47,284 bases of DNA, taken from the IMG/VR virus record IMGVR_UViG_3300028590_000030, positions 1 through 47,284 of that record. The stretch is one strand, 5' to 3'. The DNA comes from a virus. Position 1 is the first letter of the stretch, and every line of letters starts with the position of its first letter. A program made the position numbers and the translations under genes. The notes beneath the pieces are model-generated. The model searched no databases. It was not told the DNA's origin and saw only the letters and a program-made list of their open reading frames with translations. Positions 31,823 to 37,787 of the stretch are shown here, in pieces.

Positions 31823-32298
31823 CACTGGGTGCGTATCCTTTCGATGTCCACCGGGGGGCACTGCACTGGCCGTATCTTGTAGCGGCCCAGCTCGGAGTGA
31901 GCCTTAAGCTCCAGCCCGGGGTAAATTCCGTTGAGCCAGCCCCAGAGGAACTTCAGGGTATCCATCTGGGCTGGCGTGAAGGTATCGCATGATACCCGTA
32001 TCTCCTCACCATCCTCACCGGGCCTTAGCCTCACGCCGCCCTGAAGCACAATCCCGATGCTGTCCTTGTTGAAGCCCGGGGTGTGGGAGCCGATGGCGTC
32101 GTGGGGCCGGACCATAAGGTGCCTGCCGTCTGCGAAGACGATGAAGTGGTAGCCAATCTCAAGGAGGCCCATCTTGCGGCCGGTGACACGGAGCCACGCC
32201 TCAAGGTTATGGGCCTCATGCTCGTGCGTGTGGCTGGCATGCAGGATGATGCGTGAGGTGCTGGCCCTCTTGCGCCACGCTAGGGTACTGCCAGCCAT
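31783..32298 (-). CDS. N-acetylmuramoyl-L-alanine amidase (T7 lysozyme gp3.5-like)
   Basis: This 171-residue protein (T7 gp3.5 is 151) has Zn ligands H20 (RIILHASHT), H134 (LKAHSELG) and C147 (RPVQCPP), with GYHFIVFADG (Tyr50) and the conserved NKDSIGIVLQGG. It cuts the amide bond in peptidoglycan and in T7 also binds and inhibits the phage RNA polymerase. The Lys before the zinc Cys (T7 K128) is not at the same spacing: V145-Q146 precede C147, with K141 nearby. ATG at 32298, SD AGGACC. The gene follows the two lipoprotein genes, so it joins the lysis cassette. Confidence 0.88.
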   Translation of the reverse strand: MAGSTLAWRKRASTSRIILHASHTHEHEAHNLEAWLRVTGRKMGLLEIGYHFIVFADGRHLMVRPHDAIGSHTPGFNKDSIGIVLQGGVRLRPGEDGEEIRVSCDTFTPAQMDTLKFLWGWLNGIYPGLELKAHSELGRYKIRPVQCPPVDIERIRTQCRPMNQTASVVAS

Positions 32299-32423
32299 AG
32301 GTCCTGACCCGGAGGTTGGTAGCCTTGGCAGCCGCTAAGCACCAGCATGACGAGGAGCATCATGACGATCATGATGCCCATCACTTGGCTGGCCCACCAC
32401 GCTATCCAGTCGCCCCACCTCAT
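32280..32423 (-). CDS. Small lipoprotein (second candidate o-spanin)
   Basis: This 47-residue protein reads MRWGDWIAWWASQVMG, then a hydrophobic segment ending in the lipobox MLVLSGC, and a 15-residue Pro/Gln-containing tail (QGYQPPGQDLWLAVP). ATG overlaps the stop of the previous lipoprotein gene; its end overlaps the amidase start by 19 bases. Its lipobox and short tail resemble Rz1-type o-spanins. Confidence 0.6.
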   Translation of the reverse strand: MRWGDWIAWWASQVMGIMIVMMLLVMLVLSGCQGYQPPGQDLWLAVP

Positions 32424-32641
32424 CGGCAGGCGTCCAGTTTTGCGTAGTGTCTCTCCAGCCCGATGGTCCACGATGCCGCGTTCGGGTCGTGCTCCGAGGC
32501 TTGCTCCAAGGCGTCCACTATCGAACCGGGGGGCGGGCTCAGGGATGGGCACAGGGTCTTGGTAGTGGCGCTGCATGCTGTCAGCACGAAGATGAAGAGG
32601 GCCACGCATACTGCCCACACGAGGATGCGCATTGAGGTCAT
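32420..32641 (-). CDS. Rz1-like outer-membrane lipoprotein (o-spanin candidate)
   Basis: This 73-residue protein has a signal sequence with lipobox (WAVCVALFIFVLTAC), then SATTKTLCPSLSPPPGSIVD, Pro-rich as in Rz1, and a helical C-terminus. ATG overlaps the TGA of the Rz-like gene. With the Rz-like inner-membrane protein it would form the spanin that fuses the membranes after cell-wall degradation. Two lipoproteins in a row is unusual. Confidence 0.7.
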   Translation of the reverse strand: MTSMRILVWAVCVALFIFVLTACSATTKTLCPSLSPPPGSIVDALEQASEHDPNAASWTIGLERHYAKLDACR

Positions 32642-32907
32642 CCCTTACGGCTCCTGTCCCGCAGCTTGCCAAGAGCACCGTCAAGGTCAGGCTTACGGCT
32701 GTCAATCTCACGCCACTTCTCCGTGACCTTATCGGTCTGCTTCTGGGTTTCCTTGTGGGCGTCCGTGATGCCACCCCTGCGGCCCCGGGAGTAGGCGTAG
32801 AGCATGGCCACGATGACTGCCCCGAGGATAGCCAGCCAGCCCTTGAACTTGTTGAGGACGTAGGCAATCAAAAGGGGTGCCTCCGGGGTAGCCATTTGGC
32901 CAGCCAT
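32638..32907 (-). CDS. Rz-like i-spanin: N-terminal TM plus coiled coil
   Basis: This 89-residue protein has an N-terminal TM helix (WLAILGAVIVAMLYAYS) and a charged helical periplasmic domain (TDAHKETQKQTDKVTEKWRE) ending in KLRDRSRKG. That is the i-spanin layout, although short for Rz. ATG at 32907 overlaps the 33-residue gene upstream in another frame; ATG 32895 is an alternative. It precedes the Rz1-like lipoprotein with a TGATG-type overlap. Confidence 0.65.
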   Translation of the reverse strand: MAGQMATPEAPLLIAYVLNKFKGWLAILGAVIVAMLYAYSRGRRGGITDAHKETQKQTDKVTEKWREIDSRKPDLDGALGKLRDRSRKG

Positions 32908-32969
32908 GTGACCCGCTCGTAGAGGAGGCAGGCGAGGGGTAGGCCGATGCAGATGGTGAGTATGGTCAT
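32868..32969 (-). CDS. Tiny membrane protein (33 aa) in the lysis cassette
   Basis: M-T-I-L-T-I-C-I-G-L-P-L-A-C-L-L-Y-E-R-V then TWLAKWLPRRHPF: a short hydrophobic helix followed by a basic tail. The ATG overlaps the endolysin TGA (ATGA), with AGGGA immediately upstream, and the 3' end overlaps the Rz-like start. Too short for similarity-based judgement; it could be a holin/antiholin-like peptide. Confidence 0.5.
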   Translation of the reverse strand: MTILTICIGLPLACLLYERVTWLAKWLPRRHPF

Positions 32970-33472
32970 TTCCCTGCTACTCCTTCAAGGCAGACCTTAA
33001 GCTCGGCCTGCCGCCTGTTGTTGAGGCCCTTGACCACACGGCCACCTGCCTTGTTCCACTTGAGCAGCTCGTTGCAGGCACCCTTGAGGTCACCGGCCTT
33101 GAGCTTGGCCACCAGCGTTGACTTGCAGGCTGCCCCTACGCCGACATTGTAGGTCCACGAGATGAGGGCAGCTTGTACCTTGACGGGAGCCACGCGGAAC
33201 TCAGGCCCGGCGCAGGCCCAGAGGGGCTTGGCGTAGTCCTCCATGACCCGCTTGCTGAGCTTCTCCTCGCACTGCTGCTTGGTGAACTTCTGGCCGGGCT
33301 TAACGCCTTGCGTCTCGCCATAGCATACGGTCCACACGCCCACGATGTCGGGGTAGGAGGTCAGCTCCAGACCCTCCCACGGCTTGATGAGGACCGAGGT
33401 GGAGAGCGCGATGGCAGCAGCTAGGCCGACTGTGCCGGTGGTCTTCGGGTTGCGCTTAAGGAAAGCGAACAT
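32966..33472 (-). CDS. SAR endolysin, GH24 lysozyme family
   Basis: This 168-residue protein has an N-terminal signal-anchor-release helix (GTVGLAAAIALSTSVLI, residues 13-29) followed by the GH24 catalytic triad E33 (KPWEGLELTSY), D42 and T48 (PDIVGVWTVCYGET), spaced 9 and 6 as in T4 and P21 lysozymes. It cleaves the glycan backbone of peptidoglycan and stays inactive while tethered to the inner membrane. This enzyme plus the T7-type amidase gives two different wall-degrading activities. ATG overlaps the holin-like gene stop. Confidence 0.92.
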   Translation of the reverse strand: MFAFLKRNPKTTGTVGLAAAIALSTSVLIKPWEGLELTSYPDIVGVWTVCYGETQGVKPGQKFTKQQCEEKLSKRVMEDYAKPLWACAGPEFRVAPVKVQAALISWTYNVGVGAACKSTLVAKLKAGDLKGACNELLKWNKAGGRVVKGLNNRRQAELKVCLEGVAGK

Positions 33473-33691
33473 CTAGTTCACACCCCGCTGGACTTGAAGC
33501 CGGGACAGGAAGGCCATCGCAGAGCTTACCCCGGAGAGGGCCGCAAAGACACCCCGGGGGATTGTCTCGTAGCCGTCCATGATGGGGAGCCCTATCTCCA
33601 GCCCGGTGAAGATGAAGGCAAGGATGGTCCACCGGATGCTCCACGCATGAAGCACCACGGTCTTCCACTTACTGCCGATGGGGGCAATCAC
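33473..33691 (-). CDS. Holin-like protein next to the endolysin
   Basis: This 72-residue protein has two hydrophobic helices: WSIRWTILAFIFTGLEIGLP and GVFAALSGVSSAMAFL. The layout and the W-S-I-R-W-x-x-L-A segment match small two-TM holin-type proteins encoded just before phage endolysins. GTG start (33691) overlaps the upstream stop (GTGA). Its stop abuts the endolysin ATG (33472). Basic C-terminus. Confidence 0.65.
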   Translation of the reverse strand: MIAPIGSKWKTVVLHAWSIRWTILAFIFTGLEIGLPIMDGYETIPRGVFAALSGVSSAMAFLSRLQVQRGVN

Positions 33692-33948
33692 AGGACGATC
33701 TTGAGCACCGTCTCGTGGGTCACCTTGAGGATGTGGTGACCGCCGATGCGGGAGAAGTAGTCATCCGAACGGAGCCATGCTTCCAGCTCCTCATCCGTCT
33801 TGCCGAGCACCTTGTCAGCCGGGACGTTGACGTAGCCTGCGGTGGTCTCCACCACGTATGCCGCATGGGCTGTGACGAAGCCCTTAACCTCTCGGCTCTT
33901 GGGGTCGAGATGGGCAGTGCTGCCGGTAGCTTTGCGGGGATTTGCCAT
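33688..33948 (-). CDS. Small protein between endonuclease I and the lysis cassette
   Basis: This 86-residue product begins MANPRKATGSTAHLDPKSRE and ends with a helical HILKVTHETVLKIVL. ATG at 33948 has GGAAAG 10 bases upstream. The longer frame starting at 34380 is a shadow of endonuclease I. Mixed alpha/beta; the GYVNVPADKVLGKTDEELEAWL part is unassigned. Function unknown. Confidence 0.6.
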   Translation of the reverse strand: MANPRKATGSTAHLDPKSREVKGFVTAHAAYVVETTAGYVNVPADKVLGKTDEELEAWLRSDDYFSRIGGHHILKVTHETVLKIVL

Positions 33949-33955
33949 GTGTGCG

Positions 33956-34447
33956 TTACTTTCCTTTGGTTGGGAGGCGCTTGGTGAAGCCGTATGGTCC
34001 ATCTGCAAGGACGGCCTCAGGCTTGAGCGCAGGGCCGGGCTCGGCGAACCACTCGGGAGGGATGAGCTTGTCGGCAAACTTGTAGCCGTACTTGCGGCAC
34101 CAGTCTGCCAGTGTCGTCTTGGACCCCTTGGTGATGGGAGCTGCGGAGCGGGTAAAGACAAACCTGATGTCCAGCTCCGGGTACTGGGCCTTGATGAACA
34201 AGTGCTTGGCGCGGTCTTGTGCGTCGAAGATGCCCTTGCCCTCAATGATAATCCCGTTGTCCAGCGGGAAGTCAGGGGTGTATGTGTGGTCCTTCTGGGG
34301 TATCGTGTACCGCAGCTTGAGGGTCTCGAAGCGTGGCACGAAGCCTGCCTCGGTGATCTGCTTGGCGAGCTTCTCCTCAAGGCCGGACCTGTAGCCAGCC
34401 TTCAAGCCCCTTGCGTGAGCCGTGCTGGTCCAGTTGCGGGGCCTCAC
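33956..34447 (-). CDS. Endonuclease I, Holliday-junction resolvase (T7 gp3-like)
   Basis: This 163-residue protein (T7 gp3 is 149) matches T7 endonuclease I: YRSGLEEKLAKQ (E24), HTYTPDFPLDNGIIIEGKGI (D59, E69, K71), KHLFIKAQYPELDIRFVF and KFADKLIPPEWF. It resolves branched DNA and breaks down host DNA. Start GTG at 34447 (frame extended upstream is shadow). It lies between SSB and lysis genes, as in T7. Confidence 0.93.
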   Translation of the reverse strand: MRPRNWTSTAHARGLKAGYRSGLEEKLAKQITEAGFVPRFETLKLRYTIPQKDHTYTPDFPLDNGIIIEGKGIFDAQDRAKHLFIKAQYPELDIRFVFTRSAAPITKGSKTTLADWCRKYGYKFADKLIPPEWFAEPGPALKPEAVLADGPYGFTKRLPTKGK

Positions 34448-34458
34448 TTGGTGCCCTG

Positions 34459-34746
34459 CTACTTGGCTACCGTGACGTTGGCATTGCCGGTGCCCGAGGC
34501 GAGCTTGCCCCACAGGGCGACGGTGGCCGCTTGGTCCGGGACCTCATAGTAAGCACCTGCTGCCACCTTCACCATGGCTGCCGTGGAGGCGAGCGAGGTG
34601 TGGACCTCAAGCACCACAGCGGTATCGTTGAGGAGGAAGAGGCCGATGCGGGAGGGGTCGGAGCCGACAAGCGGGGCCATGGCGTCCGTCATTGCGGTTG
34701 CCGTGGTGACCAGCGTACCGGCTTGGCCGAGATGTTGGCGGCTCAT
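34459..34746 (-). CDS. Small protein between SSB and endonuclease I, unknown
   Basis: This 95-residue product is rich in Ala, Val and Thr with few charges; it starts MSRQHLGQAGTLVTTATAMT and ends LASGTGNANVTVAK. The composition (beta-rich, repeated V-x-V and small residues) recalls virion surface proteins such as the one at 4489-4881, but it sits among replication genes. ATG at 34746 follows the SSB stop by 2 bases with no clear SD, suggesting coupled translation. Confidence 0.6.
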   Translation of the reverse strand: MSRQHLGQAGTLVTTATAMTDAMAPLVGSDPSRIGLFLLNDTAVVLEVHTSLASTAAMVKVAAGAYYEVPDQAATVALWGKLASGTGNANVTVAK

Positions 34747-34748
34747 GG

Positions 34749-35390
34749 TCAGTAGTCCGCGCTGTCGTTGTCCGATGCAGGCGAGAAGCCACCACCAGCA
34801 CTATCATCGTCGTCATCGGCCGTGTAGCCATCCACAGCGCCGAAGCCCTTCTGGCCACCCTTGGACAGCTCTTTGACCTGCACCATGGCGAAGTCCAGAC
34901 GGACGCCCACCATCTTGAGCGGCTTCATGGGGATGGCACGGAGGCTGGCGCGGAGGCGAACCACAGAGCCACCACGGATGATGGTCTTGGCCGGGTCCAG
35001 CTCGTTGCCTGCCGCGTCGTAGAGCGCAATGACCACGTTCTTGGTGGTGCCGTCGTTGAGGCGGAGCTTGGCGTTCTGCTTGAAGTCGAAGCGGATGACA
35101 CCCGTGGGGTTGCCCTCGGCATCCTCAAGGCGCTCGTACGGCTTGTAGACCGTGAACTTCTTCTTCTCGGCTGGCGTCATGTCCTTGCCTTGGCCGTCCT
35201 CGAAGAATGCATCGAAGGCAGCCTGTGCTTCGGCGTCGATGCGGGCAGCAAGGGCCTCAGCCTCAGGGCCTTCCACGTCGAGACCCGTCTTGAACTCCGG
35301 GTTGTCCGGCTTGAACTTGGTGTCCGGCTTGTTGAGGTGCGGGTGGTCCGTAATGCCGAACGGAGTGTCAAAATACTTGTTCTTTGCCAT
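34749..35390 (-). CDS. Single-stranded DNA-binding protein (T7 gp2.5-like)
   Basis: This 213-residue protein (T7 gp2.5 is 232) has a basic/aromatic OB-like body (GGSVVRLRASLRAIPMKPLK, then MVGVRLDFAMVQVKEL) and a glycine-rich linker ending in an acidic tail (DDDDDSAGGG, then SDNDSADY) with a terminal aromatic residue, the feature through which gp2.5 contacts helicase and polymerase. ATG at 35390 has AGGAGACC before it; the extra upstream residues of the longer frame are not needed. A 314-base gap lies upstream. Confidence 0.9.
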   Translation of the reverse strand: MAKNKYFDTPFGITDHPHLNKPDTKFKPDNPEFKTGLDVEGPEAEALAARIDAEAQAAFDAFFEDGQGKDMTPAEKKKFTVYKPYERLEDAEGNPTGVIRFDFKQNAKLRLNDGTTKNVVIALYDAAGNELDPAKTIIRGGSVVRLRASLRAIPMKPLKMVGVRLDFAMVQVKELSKGGQKGFGAVDGYTADDDDDSAGGGFSPASDNDSADY

Positions 35391-35704
35391 GTAGGGTCTC
35401 CTAGTGCTGGCGGGAATGGGCGACTGTTTATTGATGACCACCTCACCCCAAGCGGTTGCCTCACGGAATAGCTCCGAGCGGTCGGCTGTTGGGTCTCTTG
35501 GTGGGCATCGTAAGCAGTCAAGTGGTCGTCATGGCGCTGTGCTCTGTATGTCGGCTAGGCGCTGGCCCTCGGTGGTCGTTGGGCTACTGCACGGATTGGC
35601 TACCGTTCGTTGGCGAGTAAGTCCTCAGGGGGTTTCGGCCCTCCCTCAGCCCTCGCAAATGTATGCTACATGGCCGTCACTCGCCCCTCCTTAAAGCGGT
35701 TCGG
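35391..35704 (-). other. 314-base intergenic region upstream of the SSB gene
   Basis: No convincing gene: the best frame begins with a TTG at about 35521 and is a shadow extension. A short start-stop sequence GTG ACG GCC ATG TAG (35682-35668) follows a strong SD (AAGGAGG), which could be a minimal regulatory ORF. No match to the phage promoter AATTCCCGCACTAT and no clear terminator were found, although GC-rich purine runs (GGGCTGAGGGAGGGCC) are present. In T7 the corresponding gap carries phi2.5. Confidence 0.4.
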
Positions 35705-35788
35705 CTAGTCCTCCATGTCCCCGTCATCATCACTGAGCAGGCAGACCACGAGGGCGATGGACAAGACGATGGCGATGTAGGCTGTCAC
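35705..35788 (-). CDS. Tiny membrane protein (27 aa) with acidic tail
   Basis: V-T-A-Y-I-A-I-V-L-S-I-A-L-V-V-C-L-L then SDDDGDMED. A single TM helix followed by a very acidic tail. GTG overlaps the TGA of the previous gene (GTGA); no strong SD, so it would depend on coupling. Too short for certainty. Confidence 0.45.
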   Translation of the reverse strand: MTAYIAIVLSIALVVCLLSDDDGDMED

Positions 35789-36045
35789 TTGTAGGTAACC
35801 CCGAAGCTGGCATGTTCCCGGGCCCAGAGGTTCTGTCGGGCGGTGGCCATGCGGTCTCCCCAAGAGCTGGCCGGGCGGGGCCACAGACCCGCAACGGTGA
35901 CAGGTGCGAGGCTGGTGTGTCGGTCCATGACGAGGCGGAACGCTAGGTCTCGCCGTCTGCGGGCTCCGTTTACCTCCGCAAGGTCTCGGACCCAAAGGAC
36001 GACAAGGAGGAAGAGAAGGGGTCCGATGATGCCGCCTTCGTTCAT
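35785..36045 (-). CDS. Small membrane protein downstream of the SPFH gene
   Basis: This 86-residue protein has an N-terminal TM helix (GGIIGPLLFLLVVLWVRDL) and an Arg-rich cytoplasmic part (NGARRRRDLAFRLVMDRH). ATG overlaps the SPFH stop (ATGA). Co-transcription with the SPFH protein and other tiny membrane genes suggests a membrane-located complex, an inference. No family assigned. Confidence 0.6.
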   Translation of the reverse strand: MNEGGIIGPLLFLLVVLWVRDLAEVNGARRRRDLAFRLVMDRHTSLAPVTVAGLWPRPASSWGDRMATARQNLWAREHASFGVTYK

Positions 36046-36923
36046 TTCAGGCCCACGAAAGGCACGGCCGAGCCGGGCACGAAGGTGGTAGGCAGCTTGC
36101 CATCCCAAAGCTCGGTGGCTCGGAGCTGGACCAGTGCCGGGTTGTCCCGTAGAGCCTCGCCCTTAGCCCGCAGTGCGGCACCTTCCGCCTCGCCCTTGAG
36201 CTGGAGCGCCTTGGCATCCGCAATGGCCTGCTTCTCGACGGCATAGGCTTGGCCATCGGCTGCTGCCCGGGCACTGTCGGCCGTTGCCTTGGCCTGCGTG
36301 ACGGTTATCTCCGCGTTGACCTTGGCTTGCTCGGCCTGCTGGCGGATGCGCTGGACCTCCACCTCGGCAAGCATGCGCTGCTCGATGCCCTGCTCGTAGG
36401 CTTCCGAGAAGTCGATGTTCTCGATCTGGACGCTTTCGATGACCACGGGGCCCTGCACGGCTGCCGCGATGGCTGCCTTGACTTCATCGTTGAGGCGTGC
36501 CCTGTCGCTGACCGCAGAGGTGGCCGTGAACTGCCCGAAGACGGTCTTAAGCTCCTCGTAGACACGCGGGTAGATGAGCCGTGTGGCAAGCTGCTCGGCA
36601 TCCCCATAGGTGGAGTAGACGGAGCGCACTTGGTCAGGGAGGATACGGTAGTTGACCGATACCCTCATCTCCGCCGTCTGCTGATCCTTGGAGTAGGCTG
36701 CCAGCTTGTCGAAGGACGCCAGCTCGGTACGCACGGTGATGGCCGTAACGCTGTCGATGATGGGGAGCTTGATGCCGAGCCCCGGGTCGGCCACCGAGTG
36801 GAAGGCACCGTTGCGGGTGATGACCCCGCGTTCCCCCTCGTCAATCGTGTAGAAGGGGCCGAAGAGGAGGAAGATGATGAGCCCGAAGATGCCGAGAAGG
36901 CCGAGCGAGATGAGTGCACGCAT
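36042..36923 (-). CDS. SPFH/band-7 (prohibitin/HflK-HflC-like) membrane protein
   Basis: This 293-residue protein has an N-terminal TM helix (ISLGLLGIFGLIIFLLFGPF), an SPFH domain (about 25-180: YTIDEGERGVITRNGAFHSV, PGLGIKLPIIDSV, then VSVNYRILPDQVRSVY and RARLNDEVKAAIAAAV, IESVQIENIDFSEAY) and a helical Glu/Gln/Ala-rich coiled coil (185-260), ending in a small domain. Host homologues assemble ring-like oligomers that regulate FtsH protease. A phage copy could affect FtsH/HflKC, membrane domains or entry-exclusion. ATG at 36923 with GGAGAG upstream. Confidence 0.85.
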   Translation of the reverse strand: MRALISLGLLGIFGLIIFLLFGPFYTIDEGERGVITRNGAFHSVADPGLGIKLPIIDSVTAITVRTELASFDKLAAYSKDQQTAEMRVSVNYRILPDQVRSVYSTYGDAEQLATRLIYPRVYEELKTVFGQFTATSAVSDRARLNDEVKAAIAAAVQGPVVIESVQIENIDFSEAYEQGIEQRMLAEVEVQRIRQQAEQAKVNAEITVTQAKATADSARAAADGQAYAVEKQAIADAKALQLKGEAEGAALRAKGEALRDNPALVQLRATELWDGKLPTTFVPGSAVPFVGLK

Positions 36924-36947
36924 GATGGTTGTCTCTCCAATTGTTGG

Positions 36948-37061
36948 TCAGAAGGGTGGCTTGTTGGGGTCCATGGTGAGGGCCTTGAGTAAGACCCAGA
37001 TGCCAAGGAGCGTGAAGGCACCGAGGACCATGAGCCCTATGCCAGCCATTACGGTGATCAT
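36948..37061 (-). CDS. Tiny single-TM membrane protein (37 aa)
   Basis: MITVMAGIGLMVLGAFTLLG then I-W-V-L-L-K-A-L-T-M-D-P-N-K-P-P-F: one TM helix and a short cytoplasmic tail. ATG at 37061 has GGGGAG 9 bases upstream. It sits between a 39-residue membrane protein and the SPFH gene. Function unknown. Confidence 0.55.
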   Translation of the reverse strand: MITVMAGIGLMVLGAFTLLGIWVLLKALTMDPNKPPF

Positions 37062-37063
37062 GA

Positions 37064-37183
37064 CTAGTCACTCCCCAAGGAGCGGTAGAGCACGAAGGGC
37101 AGCGCAAGGCAAACCCCTACGATGGCCCAGCCAATCCACTCAAGGGAGACGGACCAGAAGATGGTGGCGAGGAAGTCGGTCAC
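37064..37183 (-). CDS. Tiny single-TM membrane protein (39 aa)
   Basis: V-T-D-F-L-A-T-I-F-W-S-V-S-L-E-W-I-G-W-A followed by IVGVCLALPFVLYRSLGSD. GTG start with AGGAGGT 9 bases upstream and a GTGA overlap with the previous gene, which is strong support for translation. Trp-rich TM segment, basic/polar tail. Unknown. Confidence 0.6.
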   Translation of the reverse strand: MTDFLATIFWSVSLEWIGWAIVGVCLALPFVLYRSLGSD

Positions 37184-37506
37184 GAGATGGATACCTCCTG
37201 CGCCATGAGCTTGAGCCCGGCCCAGTCCTTGAGGACCTGTATGCTGCCGTTGGTGGGCGCGTCACCTTCGGAGGGCTCCATGATAACCCTACGGCCCATC
37301 GTGTGGAGGGCCTCGGGGTCTAGCTCGCAGCGCATGCACAGGGCAGCAAACAGGGTGGCTACCCCGAGGACTATCTCCTCAGGGCTCTCCCGGTCCTGTA
37401 GTTGGAACAGTGCGGTTTGCGCGGCGGCGGCGGCGTGGTCTCTTGGCACCATCGTGAGCTTGTCCTTGCTCAGCGGGCGCTTGGCCATCAGGTCTCTTGG
37501 GTGCAT
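37180..37506 (-). CDS. Small helical protein, unknown
   Basis: This 108-residue protein has a basic N-terminus (MHPRDLMAKRPLSKDKLTM), an Ala/Gln-rich helix and a C-terminal IQVLKDWAGLKLMAQEVSIS. ATG at 37506 has AAGGAGAG about 9 bases upstream. Its first 127 bases overlap the basic tail of the gene at 37379-37717 in another frame. Function unknown; it opens the operon containing the SPFH protein. Confidence 0.6.
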   Translation of the reverse strand: MHPRDLMAKRPLSKDKLTMVPRDHAAAAAQTALFQLQDRESPEEIVLGVATLFAALCMRCELDPEALHTMGRRVIMEPSEGDAPTNGSIQVLKDWAGLKLMAQEVSIS

Positions 37507-37717
37507 GGCGGGTTCTCTCCTTCCCGGTGCTGGTATGCTTCCCAGCGGGTTTGTGCTTCTTGGGTGGGCGGGGTGGTCGCTTGAGGCCCAGTGCGTCACA
37601 CAGGGCGTTGACCAACAGGTACTTGGGTTGGCCTTGGAGGTCGTGGACCCCCCCGGCTACCTCAAGGTCATGGCGAGCTGCCCCTATACGGATGACGGCA
37701 TGGTCGGTCTTTCTCAT
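37379..37717 (-). CDS. Basic protein directly after RNA polymerase, unknown
   Basis: This 112-residue product reads MRKTDHAVIRIGAARHDLEV, then GQPKYLLVNALCDALGL, and a strongly basic Pro/Arg-rich tail (PRPPKKHKPAGKHTSTGKE). ATG at 37717 has GGAG 8-10 bases upstream and lies just downstream of the phage promoter (+1 at 37763), so it would be the first gene transcribed from it. The final 40-odd residues overlap the next gene out of frame, so the real C-terminus may be shorter or a frameshift may exist. Confidence 0.5.
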   Translation of the reverse strand: MRKTDHAVIRIGAARHDLEVAGGVHDLQGQPKYLLVNALCDALGLKRPPRPPKKHKPAGKHTSTGKERTRHAPKRPDGQAPAEQGQAHDGAKRPRRRRRANRTVPTTGPGEP

Positions 37718-37757
37718 GGGGGCACACTCCAATGCGTTATGGCCTTTCGGCGCTTCT

Positions 37758-37783
37758 GTCTTCGATAGTGCGGGAATTGTTCC
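37758..37783 (-). promoter_or_regulatory. Phage promoter after the RNA polymerase gene (phi1.1A-like position)
   Basis: The minus strand reads AACAATTCCCGCACTATCGAAG. The block AATTCCCGCACTAT is identical to that in the left-end promoter (331-318), with +1 at 37763. T7 has promoters just after gene 1 that drive middle genes, matching this position. The -1/+1 region reads TCG rather than TAG, so strength may differ. Confidence 0.65.
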
Positions 37784-37787
37784 AGCG

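Noticed and set aside
33956-34513. Longer start of endonuclease I at 34513
   Set aside because: The additional N-terminal residues overlap the previous gene and lack similarity to T7 endonuclease I; GTG 34447 fits better.
35668-35682. GTG-ACG-GCC-ATG-TAG micro-ORF after AAGGAGG
   Set aside because: A four-codon peptide cannot be supported from sequence alone; noted only as part of the gap description.
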